Made by a program: the position numbers and the translations under genes. Below are positions 24,389-32,626 of a DNA stretch of 33,532 nt, piece after piece. The notes below the pieces were generated by a model that saw only the letters and a list, made by a program, of their open reading frames with translations, did no database searches and was not told the DNA's origin. Position 1 is the stretch's first letter, and each line of letters opens with the position of its first letter. The stretch lies in contig CAZNTX010000040.1 of NCBI GenBank assembly GCA_964576075.1, positions 1 to 33,532 of the forward strand, given 5' to 3'. This DNA is from Thermohalobaculum sp964576075 (lineage in GTDB: Bacteria; Pseudomonadota; Alphaproteobacteria; Rhodobacterales; Rhodobacteraceae).

Positions 24389-26446
24389 TCAGGCGAAGGC
24401 CCACTCTCCCGGCTCCGCCTCGATCAGAGTCTCGACGAAGGGCGAGCCCCCCACGTTCTCGTCCGACGCCGCGAAGGCCAGCAGCAGATCCGCCCGGTCG
24501 ACATTGGGCTGCTGCAGGACCCCGAGCCAGAAGTCGAGCCCCGGCTGGTCGAACTCCCGGTCGAGCACGTTCTCGTAGAGCGCGATGACCAAGGCTTCGT
24601 CGTCGAGATAGTCGGGCGCGCCGGTGTCGAAGGGCTCGCCGAAGGAGTCGTTGAACTCGGGCGATCTCAAGAACGCATCGGAGAGCGCGCGCTCGCTCAA
24701 CCCCTCCTCGCGCCGGTCGATCCAGAAATTGAGGCCGGGCAGGTCGATATTGCCGTCCCGGTCCAGGCCCGCCTCGTAGAGATAGGCGACCTGCTGGGCC
24801 TGGTTCGGCGTGATCCGCCCGTCGACCCCGGCCTCCTCGTCGGTCTCCGGCGCGACGAGCCCGGCTTCGAGGAAGCTCCGGTCCTCGGTGGTCGCGAAAT
24901 CCAGGACGGCGGCGTTGAAGTTGAAGGTGCCGGGTTCGAGCCCCGCATCGGTCGCGGCCTGCTCGGCGGCCTGGCGCGTCTCGAGCGGGAGATCGGCCAG
25001 CGTCACCACGCGCTCGACCGAATCGGGCACGTAGAAATCGTCCGGCCCCTGCCCCGGCTCGTAGGAGAAGAGCGACTCGGTGTCGGCGAGCGGCCCGACC
25101 TCCCCCTCGGCGAGCGCCTGGAGCCCTGCGCCGCCGACGCGCCAGTCGTCGAGATAGTCCCCGTAGAGCGCGCCGAACTGCAACGGGCGCGGCAGCGGCT
25201 GGCCGTTGGCGAGGGCGATGTCGTCGGCCGGGTTGCCGTTGGCGTTGCCGAGCAGCCCCTCGAAGCCGCCCGCCCGGTCGCCCGCGAGCTCGATCCGGAT
25301 GTCGACCCGCCCGCCGATCACCGTCGCGATCATCCGCTCGTCGCCGTCATTGGCGATCCCGTCGGCGCCCGGATAGACCACAGTGTAGGTGTTGCCCGCC
25401 CGCCCGACGATGCCGTTGCCGAGCTGGATGGCGGTGAAGTCGTCGATAGCGGTCGGCGCCCCGTCGATCAGGAGCGGCTGGCCCCGCGTCGCGTCCACCA
25501 TGACGCTCGCGCCGCCGACCCGGGTGGCCACCGCGGAGTTGATCGTCAGGTTCGGCGCGACCTCGGCATGGCGCGCCTGCACCTCGATCCCGCCGCCGAT
25601 CTCGCGGGCCAGCACGAATTCGCCGACGGGCATGAAGTCGTAGGGCACGCCGTCGAAGGTCAGGAGATGCGGATCGCCCCAGCTCGTGCCGACCTTGGGC
25701 CCGTCCGGCCCCTCGGGCAGATCGACGTCGACGATGACCCCGCTGCGGACCGGGAAGAACCAGCGCCCGGGCTGGCCGGTGTTCCCCGGGCTCGTGTCGA
25801 GCGCGAGCATGGCGTCCTGATCGCCCGATTGCGGCAGCTCGAAGAACTCGTCGGCGTTCCCGGTCCCCGCCGTCCAGCCGGCGCGGGCGACGGTGCCGCC
25901 GAGCCCGTCGGTGCCGCCGCTCGCATTGCCGGTGGTCCAGTTGACGCTCTCGTAGCGGAATTCGATGTCGAAATCGCCCCCGCCCTCGTCGGTCAGGATG
26001 AGCTGGAAGGCGTTCCGCTTGCTCGTGTCGCGGCTGTAGAAGCCCACATCGTCCCAGGTGACGGTGATGCGGTCGGCCACCGGGTCGATATCGTACCAGA
26101 CGAGGTTGCTGCCCCGCGAATTGCCCCCGCCCGTGGGCAGGCCCGCCGGCTCGTCCGGGCCCACATCTGACATCCCCGTGTCGACATCGGCGAAGAAGGG
26201 GGTGATCTCCGGATTGCCGCTCTCCGCCGTGATCACGTCCGGCGTGAAGGTGCTGCGCGGCGCGTTCAGCGTGATGCTGCCGTTGTTGTTGATGTAGATC
26301 GTGTCGGTCTCGACGCCGAAGAAATCGAGCCCGTTCTCGAACACCGCGGTGATGTCGACCGCCGCGGTCGAGCCGTCGTCGTTGCGCTGCAGCAGGGTCT
26401 CTCCGAATCCGACGGGCCCGCCCAGCCCGCTCAGCAAAGCCACCAT
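24389..26446 (-). CDS. NIDO and vWD domain protein with C-terminal DUF4214 module
   Basis: A 685-residue acidic protein, predicted extracellular. About 45-235 is a NIDO (nidogen-like) domain (ITPFFADVDTGMSD, VWYDIDPVADRITVTWDDVG). About 255-435 is a von Willebrand factor type D domain (SWGDPHLLTFDGVPYDFMP, EGLLGNANGNPADD). Residues 550-685 are a DUF4214 module (LDRDGNIDLPGLNFWIDRR, LDREFDQPGLDFWLGVLQ) ending EPGEWAFA. No signal peptide; the start MVALLSGLGGPVGFG is typical of proteins exported by a C-terminal signal. GGAGGA precedes the ATG. Adhesion or matrix function fits the domains but is inferred. It shares its last 130 residues with the convergent cyclophilin. Confidence 0.92.
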   Translation of the reverse strand: MVALLSGLGGPVGFGETLLQRNDDGSTAAVDITAVFENGLDFFGVETDTIYINNNGSITLNAPRSTFTPDVITAESGNPEITPFFADVDTGMSDVGPDEPAGLPTGGGNSRGSNLVWYDIDPVADRITVTWDDVGFYSRDTSKRNAFQLILTDEGGGDFDIEFRYESVNWTTGNASGGTDGLGGTVARAGWTAGTGNADEFFELPQSGDQDAMLALDTSPGNTGQPGRWFFPVRSGVIVDVDLPEGPDGPKVGTSWGDPHLLTFDGVPYDFMPVGEFVLAREIGGGIEVQARHAEVAPNLTINSAVATRVGGASVMVDATRGQPLLIDGAPTAIDDFTAIQLGNGIVGRAGNTYTVVYPGADGIANDGDERMIATVIGGRVDIRIELAGDRAGGFEGLLGNANGNPADDIALANGQPLPRPLQFGALYGDYLDDWRVGGAGLQALAEGEVGPLADTESLFSYEPGQGPDDFYVPDSVERVVTLADLPLETRQAAEQAATDAGLEPGTFNFNAAVLDFATTEDRSFLEAGLVAPETDEEAGVDGRITPNQAQQVAYLYEAGLDRDGNIDLPGLNFWIDRREEGLSERALSDAFLRSPEFNDSFGEPFDTGAPDYLDDEALVIALYENVLDREFDQPGLDFWLGVLQQPNVDRADLLLAFAASDENVGGSPFVETLIEAEPGEWAFA

Positions 26447-26727
26447 GGAACGCTCTCCTCCCGTTTTCGGCCCCGCACGCCACGCGCCGGGCTCCCGGGA
26501 TCATCGGAGCACCCATCTCGCAAAGCAGGATTGACTTCCATCAAAAGGAATAATTTTGCCCCGAGGCGTCGCAATCCGGCCCAAAAGGAGGCGGACTTTC
26601 TTCGGGACTGCCCGTGCTATCCTTGCCGTCGAGCCACGACACACCCGCCCCACCGGGGACCTCGTCAGACTCGCGCCAGGAGTTTGAACCGGACAATTCG
26701 ACCCCCTCGGCAGCGCGGTCCAAGCCG

Positions 26728-27672
26728 TCATGCCGGCACCCCGCATGGCTCGAGCAGGCTGAGAAGCCTGTCGAGATCGGCCTTGCAGCGATAGGGGTGG
26801 CAGCGTGCCAGGCTTTCGGCTGTGCACCGAGGATCGAGCGTCATGATTTCCGACCCGATCCGTCCGGCCTCGTCGGGTCGGTCCTGTGCGGCGAGTGCGC
26901 CTGCGAGCAGGATGCGGGCCTCGAGGCTCTCGGGCTTGCGGCGCAGCAGTTCCCGCGCCGCCGCCTCGGCCATCTCGTGACGACCCAGATCGCGATACGC
27001 AGCGGCAAGGATCTCGACCCACCAGGACGCGTAGACCGGCGCGGCGCGGATCGCGAAATCGACCCGCTCCAAGGCTTCCCCGGGCCGCCCGCACCACAGC
27101 AGACTGTTTGCATAGAGCGCGTTGGTGGTCGCGCATTGCGACCTGATCGCTATCGCCTCCTCCGCGAGGCGCAAGGCATCGTCGTGATCGCGCTCGAGAA
27201 GGCTCACATGGGCGAGGATCGCATGGGCCTGACCGTCCGCATCCTCGAGCCCGCTCGCCCGCTCGGCCCACTCGCTCGCGGCGCGCAGGCTGGCGGCGTC
27301 GTCGTCATCCCAACCCATGGTCGCATCCCAGTAATGGCAGAAGGCAGCGCTCTTCTCCTCGAACGCCCACACATCCACCGAAACGGCCGCGGGATCGAGC
27401 CGGACATGGCCATCATCGGTGACGAGCCCGTCGCCGAGGCTCCTGCGCAAGAGCGAGAGGGCTTGGCGCAGACTTGCACGGGCCTGCTCCTCGGCCCGCT
27501 CCTCCCAGAAGAGCGCCGCGAGCCGCTCCCGGCCGATCCCGCGAGTTCCATGCAGCGCAACGCAGGCGGCGAGGGCTTTCACCTTCCGAGGCAAGGATCC
27601 GGCCTCAGCGGCATCGACCTCGAGGCAACCCATGAGCCGCAAGACGGGGACCTCGGATGTGGTTTTGCTCAT
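26728..27672 (-). CDS. SARP-like winged-helix/TPR regulator, internally shortened
   Basis: 314 residues. The N-terminus (about 8-105) is an OmpR-like winged helix of the SARP/BTAD activator type (LRLMGCLEVD, RKVKALAACVALHGTRGIGR, SLRQALSLLRRSLG). Residues about 145-290 are TPR-like helical pairs (AHAILAHVSLLERDHDDALRL, ALYANSLLWCGRPGEALERV, YRDLGRHEMAEAAARELLRR). Related activators I know of are about 500-600 residues with a much longer middle, so the region about 105-140 looks like a junction left by an internal deletion. The two halves are in one frame and may still function. No convincing Shine-Dalgarno sequence precedes the ATG at 27672. The 281 bp between this gene and the vWD gene start contain an AT-rich patch near 26531-26560 but no ORF I trust. 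Confidence 0.8.
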   Translation of the reverse strand: MSKTTSEVPVLRLMGCLEVDAAEAGSLPRKVKALAACVALHGTRGIGRERLAALFWEERAEEQARASLRQALSLLRRSLGDGLVTDDGHVRLDPAAVSVDVWAFEEKSAAFCHYWDATMGWDDDDAASLRAASEWAERASGLEDADGQAHAILAHVSLLERDHDDALRLAEEAIAIRSQCATTNALYANSLLWCGRPGEALERVDFAIRAAPVYASWWVEILAAAYRDLGRHEMAEAAARELLRRKPESLEARILLAGALAAQDRPDEAGRIGSEIMTLDPRCTAESLARCHPYRCKADLDRLLSLLEPCGVPA

Positions 27673-27691
27673 GCCGAGCGCCGCTCTGGCA

Positions 27692-27733
27692 GGTCACACC
27701 CAATGCTCGGTCAGGCCACCGGTGGTCACACCC
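27692..27733. repeat. Direct repeats GGTCACACCC upstream of the SARP-like regulator
   Basis: GGTCACACCC occurs at 27692-27701 and 27724-27733, 32 bp apart (about three turns), with a diverged copy GGTCAGGCC at 27709-27717 and a palindrome CCACCGGTGG at 27716-27725 between. They lie 20-61 bp upstream of the regulator and between it and the divergent 52-residue gene. SARP activators bind direct repeats, so autoregulation is plausible. Confidence 0.45.
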
Positions 27734-27862
27734 GTGAAGATCGGAGGCGCGTGCGGGACCGACCCGAAATCGCGATCACGTGACGCCCGCCTTGACGCCG
27801 CACTCGCGGCCGGGGGCGAACCTCCTCCGCACGACCACCAACCCAGCCGAGGAGAGACAGAG

Positions 27863-28021
27863 ATGTCCCCGACCTACGACATGACCCCGATCGCGATCCG
27901 GAAGATGGAAGAGGAGCGCCTGGCCGCGATGGAGACTGCAAAGCCGCTCACGATCTCGCCCATTCTCCCGGCGCTGGGATCGCTCTGCGTCGTGCTGATC
28001 GCAGCGATCGCTCTCGTCTGA
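27863..28021 (+). CDS. Small single-pass membrane protein, hypothetical (52 residues)
   Basis: ATG at 27863 after GAGGAGAG. The N-terminal 30 residues are polar and helical-looking (MTPIAIRKMEEERLAAMET) and the C-terminal 22 form one hydrophobic helix ending LIAAIALV, so it is a tail-anchored peptide. The good RBS and amphipathic design argue it is real. It is divergent from the SARP-like gene and shares the repeat-containing region with it, so it may be a regulatory target. No family recognised. Confidence 0.65.
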   Translation: MSPTYDMTPIAIRKMEEERLAAMETAKPLTISPILPALGSLCVVLIAAIALV

Positions 28022-28360
28022 GCGGGGTGATCAGCCTGCCTCGCGAGGTGCGGGCGTCGCGTCTCACCTGGGTGACGAGTGCGCCTGGACCCCGCGGCTG
28101 CGGCTCTGGGTTTTGGCGTCGGGACCAGCGCGCCGGAGAACCGCCTTGGCCTCCGAGCTTCGCCCAACCGGTGCCAGGCCCACCCCACCGCTATGGCGTC
28201 CAGCGTCCCGGGATTTCTGACGACGGACAGGTCCGAAGTCAAACCAGATGCCCCATGGGCGCGGATGTCGGACGGAGCCGCCGGCGCCGAGGCGCTTGTG
28301 CTTGACGCGAGCCCTGCCAACTCGTCGGAACCGAGGCGGGGACACAAGCCGGAGCTCCGC
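28022..28360. other. 339-bp gap without a convincing gene, possibly remnant of a mobile or repeated element
   Basis: No ORF with a start and RBS that I trust. Both strands give open, fairly protein-like frames (plus: GFGVGTSAPENRLGLRAS and SSVPGFLTTDRSEVK; minus: GLTSDLSVVRNPGTLDAIAV), and base composition is less GC-rich than the neighbours. It ends exactly where the NnrU-like ORF is cut short. A decayed insertion is possible but I cannot name it. Confidence 0.4.
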
Positions 28361-28552
28361 CTAGAGCGACAAACCTGCAGCCGCGATCGGCCAGGCAAGC
28401 GCCCAGAGCGACACCGCGGCAGAGGCCATGGGAAAGCCCCGTTCGCCGCGTGCCCCGACGAGGCGCCAGCGCATGGTCGGGCGCGCCGGGATCGCCTGAC
28501 TGGCGAAGAATGCTGCAAAGGCGAGCGCGAAGGAGGCCCGGCTTTCGCTCAC
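28361..28552 (-). pseudogene. NnrU-like membrane protein, 3' truncated
   Basis: 63 residues from a GTG at 28552 that overlaps the moeA stop (GTGA). The sequence FALAFAAFFASQAIPARP, then GARGERGFPMASAAVSLWALAW, resembles the first two membrane helices of NnrU, a protein of about 200 residues linked to nitric oxide/nitrate respiration in denitrifiers. A TAG stops it after AAAGLSL, where full proteins continue. It lies at the 3' end of the nar operon, a usual place for such genes, and was probably cut by the event that created the adjacent gap. The family call is from memory of the pattern, so moderate. Confidence 0.5.
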
Positions 28553-29832
28553 GGCGCGGTCCCCGTATCGAAGGGGATCACCTCGAGCAGGTCGCCCTGC
28601 GCGATCGCGGTGGTCTCGCCAGGGATCAGCGCGAGCCCGTCTGCCTCGGCCAGCATCCCGATCCGCGCCGACCACGACTCAGAGAGGAGCCGCACCCCCT
28701 GCCGGCCCAGCGCGTCGCGCCCGGTGAAGGCGGCGGGGCGGAACTCGCAGCGCCCGGGCCGGCGCTCGAGCGCGAACTCCGCCACCGCGGGGATCTGCGC
28801 GGGGGCGATGCGGGCATGACCCGCCCGGCGCCGCGCGATCTGCGCGCCGATCACCTGCCAGGTGACATAGGCCGCGACCGGGTTGCCCGGCAGGCCGACA
28901 TAGATGGCCTCGCCGAGGCGTCCGACCGCGAGGGGCTTGCCCGGGCGCATCGCGATCTTCATGGCATGCACCTCGCCGCCGGCCTCGCGGAAGAGCCGGG
29001 TCATGTGGTCCTCGTCCCCGACCGAGACGCCGCCCGTCGAGATCACGAGGTCCGCCGAGCGCGCGCCCTCGGCGAGCACGGCGGCGAGGGCGCGGGGGTC
29101 GTCGGGGATCGCGCCCATATCCGCGAGATCGATCCAAGGGGCGGAAAGGGCGGCGGCCAGCATCGTGCGGTTCGAGTTCCAGATCTCCCCCGGCCCGAGC
29201 GGCGCACCCGGGGCCACGAGCTCGGAGCCCGTCGAGAAGACGGCGACGCGCAGGCGCGGGCGCACGGGCACCTCTCCGAGCCCGCATGCCGCGAGCGCCG
29301 CCGCCTCGCGCGGGCCGATCAGCGCGCCATCGGCGACCACGCGCGCGCCCTCGGCCCGGTCCTCGCCCGCGCGCCGGATGTTCTCGCCGGGCTCGGGCCG
29401 GCGCTCCAGCAGGATCGCCCCGTCCTCGCGCGTCACCCGCTCCTGCATGATCACCGCGTCGAGGCCCGCCGGCACGGGCGCGCCAGTCAGGATCCGCAGG
29501 GCCTGGCCCGGGGGCGGGGCCGCGCCGGCCTCGCCTGCCGCGATCCGCCCCGCGACTCGAAGCCGCCACGGGCCCTCGCCCGCGAGATCGGCGCGGCGGA
29601 GCGCATAGCCGTCCATCGCGGCGTTGTCGAAGGGCGGCATCGGCAACGGGCTGACCGCGTCGCCTGCGAGCACCCGTCCGGTGGCTGATTGCAAAGGGAC
29701 GTGTTCGACGTGCTGTGCCGGTTCGGCGAGCGCAAGGCCGCGAGCGAGCGCGACATCGACGGAAAGAAGACGGCCGGGCCGCCCCGTGTCGCAGCCGCAG
29801 GCTTCGGGCAGGGTCGCGGGCACGGAGATCAT
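28549..29832 (-). CDS. moeA: Molybdopterin molybdenumtransferase MoeA
   Basis: A 427-residue enzyme that inserts molybdate into adenylylated molybdopterin, needed for the Mo-bisMGD cofactor of NarG. PPFDNAAMDGYA (66-77), STGSEL (200-205), the binding loop STGGVSVGDED (265-275) and GLPGNPV (313-319) are all present. Length is normal. The first 40 residues contain an extra Cys pair (ACGCDT) before the usual start of homology. It overlaps the carbonic anhydrase gene by 4 bp. Being inside the nar operon ties cofactor supply to nitrate reductase expression. Confidence 0.96.
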   Translation of the reverse strand: MISVPATLPEACGCDTGRPGRLLSVDVALARGLALAEPAQHVEHVPLQSATGRVLAGDAVSPLPMPPFDNAAMDGYALRRADLAGEGPWRLRVAGRIAAGEAGAAPPPGQALRILTGAPVPAGLDAVIMQERVTREDGAILLERRPEPGENIRRAGEDRAEGARVVADGALIGPREAAALAACGLGEVPVRPRLRVAVFSTGSELVAPGAPLGPGEIWNSNRTMLAAALSAPWIDLADMGAIPDDPRALAAVLAEGARSADLVISTGGVSVGDEDHMTRLFREAGGEVHAMKIAMRPGKPLAVGRLGEAIYVGLPGNPVAAYVTWQVIGAQIARRRAGHARIAPAQIPAVAEFALERRPGRCEFRPAAFTGRDALGRQGVRLLSESWSARIGMLAEADGLALIPGETTAIAQGDLLEVIPFDTGTAP

Positions 29833-30449
29833 GCCACCTCCTCCGGCCGCGCAGCATCCGCCCCACTGACGCTGCAGTCCAGATCGCGCAGGAGTCCGTC
29901 CTTGAGCGAGTAGATCAAGCCGTGCACCCGAACCGCGGCGCCCCTGCGCCAGGCCTTCCTCAGAATCGGGGTCTCGGCGACGCGCGCCACGCCCTCGAGG
30001 ACGTTGAGCTCGGCCAGACGGTCGCGCCGCGCCTCCTCCGTCAGGATATCCGCGAGGCTATCGCGATGCGCCCGCGCCAGACGGCGGATGGGCTCCAGCC
30101 AATGGTCCGCGAGGCCGTGGGGCATGTCCTCGGTGGCCGCCTTCACCCCGCCGCAGCCGTAATGGCCGCAGACGATGATCTCGCGCACCGACAGCGCCTC
30201 CACCGCGTATTCGAGGGCCGAGAGCAAGTTCATGTCCGAGGAATGCACCACGTTCGCCACGTTGCGATGGACGAACACCTCGCCAGGGTCGAGCCCCGCG
30301 ATCACGTTCGCCGGCACCCGGCTGTCCGAGCAGCCGATCCAGAAGAATTCCGGGCGCTGCTGCATCGCGAGGCGGTCGAAAAACCCCGGCTCCTGCGCAT
30401 GGATCTGCGCTGACCAGGCGAGATTGCGGTCGAGAAGGTCCTTCAGCAT
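29829..30449 (-). CDS. Beta-class carbonic anhydrase
   Basis: A 206-residue cytoplasmic zinc enzyme interconverting CO2 and bicarbonate. Zinc ligands are visible as Cys40 in IGCSDSRVP (with Asp42 and Arg44), His96 and Cys99 in VCGHYGCGG. Length and spacing match the beta class with bicarbonate-type fold. It is placed between hemerythrin and moeA with overlaps of 7 and 4 bp, so it is part of the nar transcript. Why a carbonic anhydrase is in a nitrate respiration operon is not explained by sequence; pH or CO2 balance during anaerobic respiration is a guess. Confidence 0.95.
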   Translation of the reverse strand: MLKDLLDRNLAWSAQIHAQEPGFFDRLAMQQRPEFFWIGCSDSRVPANVIAGLDPGEVFVHRNVANVVHSSDMNLLSALEYAVEALSVREIIVCGHYGCGGVKAATEDMPHGLADHWLEPIRRLARAHRDSLADILTEEARRDRLAELNVLEGVARVAETPILRKAWRRGAAVRVHGLIYSLKDGLLRDLDCSVSGADAARPEEVA

Positions 30450-31015
30450 CGGGTCGTCTCCGGAATGAGGCAGATGCCCCGCCGCGCAGCCATGCGCAGG
30501 GCGAGCGTGCGCAGGTCGTGCGCGGTCAGCCGTGCGCGGGCCAGCGGCAGCATCACGGCGTTCTCCAGGGTCAGGTGGCAGAGTTCGGCAGAGGCGTGCG
30601 CGCGCATCGCGTCACGGTCCGCCGCGGACAGGGCCGGCCCGCCCGCGGCGAGGCGGGCCAGCATCTCGGCAATCGCACGGGCGCGACGCAGCGACGCCGC
30701 GTGGTCTTGGCCAAGCCGTGAGATCAGCGCTTCCAGGCGGTCTTCGGGCGCGGCGCGGCGGCGCAGGAGAGGCAGAAGGTCCTCGTCCTCGTCCCGATGA
30801 TGCAGCTCCATCTCGTGGTCGATATAGGCCAGCAGCGCCGCGGCTTCGTCCGCCATCTCGGGTCGCGCCGACCCGGCGAGCCGGCAGAGGCCTTGCATCA
30901 TCGCGCGCTGGCGATGATGCGCGGCACGCAGCGCCTCGAGCGGATCCGCAGCCGGATCCGGGACGGGCGGATCGCCTCGGGCCGGCGCCGGGGCGCGTTC
31001 GCTCTCGTCGCCCAT
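30443..31015 (-). CDS. Hemerythrin HHE-domain protein
   Basis: 190 residues with a four-helix hemerythrin-like fold and a likely di-iron site: H33/H34, H67 with E71, the H72-H73-x-x-x-E77 cluster, H105 in GQDH, and H147/E151 in LCHLTLENAV. Related HHE proteins bind oxygen or nitric oxide, or repair iron-sulfur clusters (RIC/YtfE type). The first 24 residues are Pro/Ala-rich and probably disordered. It is cotranscribed with narJI, so NO sensing or detoxification, or repair of NarGH clusters, is the likely role by context. Confidence 0.9.
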   Translation of the reverse strand: MGDESERAPAPARGDPPVPDPAADPLEALRAAHHRQRAMMQGLCRLAGSARPEMADEAAALLAYIDHEMELHHRDEDEDLLPLLRRRAAPEDRLEALISRLGQDHAASLRRARAIAEMLARLAAGGPALSAADRDAMRAHASAELCHLTLENAVMLPLARARLTAHDLRTLALRMAARRGICLIPETTRC

Positions 31016-31040
31016 GGCGGGCTCCTCCTCTGCGCGCCTC

Positions 31041-31838
31041 TCATGGGGCCACGAAGCGCGTGCCCTCGACTTCGGCCGCAGCCACCAGCCGGGCGACGTA
31101 GGCGCGCGCCGCCCTTACCCAGGCCCGTCGCTCCAAAGCCTCGAAGATTCGGGGGCGCACCGTCTCGAAAGGCAGCGGGGCGCCGTCGGCCCGGGCGTCG
31201 AGGCGGACGACGTGCACGCCGTAGCGTGTCTCGACGGGCTCGGGCGCGATCTGGCCCGGCGCGAGCTCCATCAGCACGGCCTCCATCTCGGGCACGAGGT
31301 CGCCCTCCGAGGTCTGGCCGAGCTGTCCGCCCGCCTCGCGCGAGGAGCAGGCGCTCTCCTCGGCCGCGATGCGCCCGAAGGCCGCGGGGCTGGTCATGAG
31401 GCGCACCAGCGCCGCACCGGCCCGGTGGCGGGCGGTCTCGAGCGCCTCCTCGTCCTCCGGCGCCGCCGCGTAGAGGATGTGCGCTGCCTCGAAGAGGGCA
31501 GGGCTGCGGAAGCGCTCGGGATCGGCGTCGTAGATTGCGCGGATCTCCGTCTCGTCGGGCTCGTGCGGGGGCAGCTCGGCGTCGAGAAGCACGCGGATCG
31601 CGGCCTCCTCGGGCGCCTCGATACGGCCACCTTCGAGCCTGCGTGGCTCGACAAGGAGGCCGCGCCGGGTGGCCTCCTTCTCGAGCAGGCGGCGCACGAC
31701 GAGGGCGCGCGCCGCCGCGTGCCAGGCCCAGCCGGGCTTGCTCGCGGGGGCAGTGTGGTTCTGCGCCTCGGCCGCGATGGCGTCATGGGGGATGGTCTCG
31801 CCATCCACTCTGACCTCGGGGAAAAGCGGGCGTCCCAT
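31041..31838 (-). CDS. Parvulin-type peptidyl-prolyl isomerase (NifM/PpiC-like)
   Basis: 265 residues, no signal peptide, so cytoplasmic. A helical N-terminal half (residues about 15-110) precedes the parvulin domain (about 113-215) with EAAHILYAA, REAGGQLGQTSEGDLVPEMEAV and VETRYGVHVVRLD. Similar genes follow narI in other denitrifying alphaproteobacteria and are thought to help nitrate reductase fold, like NifM for nitrogenase. I chose the ATG at 31838, 5 bp after the narI stop; the frame stays open further but that is the narI shadow. Confidence 0.9.
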   Translation of the reverse strand: MGRPLFPEVRVDGETIPHDAIAAEAQNHTAPASKPGWAWHAAARALVVRRLLEKEATRRGLLVEPRRLEGGRIEAPEEAAIRVLLDAELPPHEPDETEIRAIYDADPERFRSPALFEAAHILYAAAPEDEEALETARHRAGAALVRLMTSPAAFGRIAAEESACSSREAGGQLGQTSEGDLVPEMEAVLMELAPGQIAPEPVETRYGVHVVRLDARADGAPLPFETVRPRIFEALERRAWVRAARAYVARLVAAAEVEGTRFVAP

Positions 31839-31843
31839 CGCCC

Positions 31844-32623
31844 TCACTCCGCGGGCTGGGGGGCGGGACCGGCGTCGGGCCGCGCGGCGCCGACGCGCGC
31901 CTCGAGCGCCCGCCGCTCGCGCCCACGCGGCGCGAAGGCAGCCCTGCGCCGGGAGCGCACGACCTGGAAACCCGGCCGCCACAGATAACTGAGCGGCGCC
32001 GAGAAGATGTGCACGAGCCGGGTGAAGGGCACCAGGATCATCGTCACCATCCCGAAGAAGAGGTGCAGCTTGAAGATCCAGTGCACGTCCACGACGAGGG
32101 CGTAGGCATCCATCCGGAAGGTCGCGAGGCCCTGCGCCCAGCCCATGAACTTGACCATCTCGTCGCCGGAGAGGTGCTGGATCGAGACGCCGATGGTCCC
32201 GATGCCGAGCAAGAGCTGGAACAACAGGAGGATGAGGATCCCGGTGTCGGCGAGCGTGGAGTTCGCTCGGATGCGGGGGTCGAAGAGCCGGCGGTGCAGC
32301 AGCATCGCGCCGCCGACCAAGGCCAGCACCGCCGCGATGCCGCCGCCGACGATGGCCGCGATCTGCTTGGCGCTGTGGGAGATCCCGACCGCGTCGAACA
32401 CCCAAATGGGCGTCAGCAGCCCGCCGAGATGGCCGACCGCGATCACCAGCACGCCGATGTGGAACAGGATCGAGCCCCAGATCAGCTGCTTGCGGCGCAG
32501 GAGCTGGGTCGAGGAGGATTTCCAGGTGAAGGGGTCGCGCTCGTAGCGCGCGACCGAGCCCACGATCAAGGTGGTGAGCGCCACATAGGGCAGCACCTGG
32601 TAGACGAGGAAATCGAGGTCCAT
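31844..32623 (-). CDS. narI: Respiratory nitrate reductase gamma subunit (cytochrome b)
   Basis: A 259-residue membrane subunit with five predicted helices that passes electrons from quinol through two b hemes to NarH. The heme ligands map to His55 and His65 (SILFHIGVLVIAVGHLGG) and His187 and His205 (KLHLFFG and RLVHIFS), almost the positions known in E. coli NarI. It has a longer than usual basic, Pro-rich cytoplasmic tail after residue 215. It starts 3 bp after the narJ stop. Confidence 0.97.
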   Translation of the reverse strand: MDLDFLVYQVLPYVALTTLIVGSVARYERDPFTWKSSSTQLLRRKQLIWGSILFHIGVLVIAVGHLGGLLTPIWVFDAVGISHSAKQIAAIVGGGIAAVLALVGGAMLLHRRLFDPRIRANSTLADTGILILLLFQLLLGIGTIGVSIQHLSGDEMVKFMGWAQGLATFRMDAYALVVDVHWIFKLHLFFGMVTMILVPFTRLVHIFSAPLSYLWRPGFQVVRSRRRAAFAPRGRERRALEARVGAARPDAGPAPQPAE

Positions 32624-32626
32624 GGC

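Noticed and set aside
26531..26794. An 87-codon plus-strand ORF after the AT-rich patch upstream of the vWD gene
   Set aside because: Non-ATG start without RBS, Arg/Pro/Ser-rich translation, and overlap with the 3' end of the TPR regulator.
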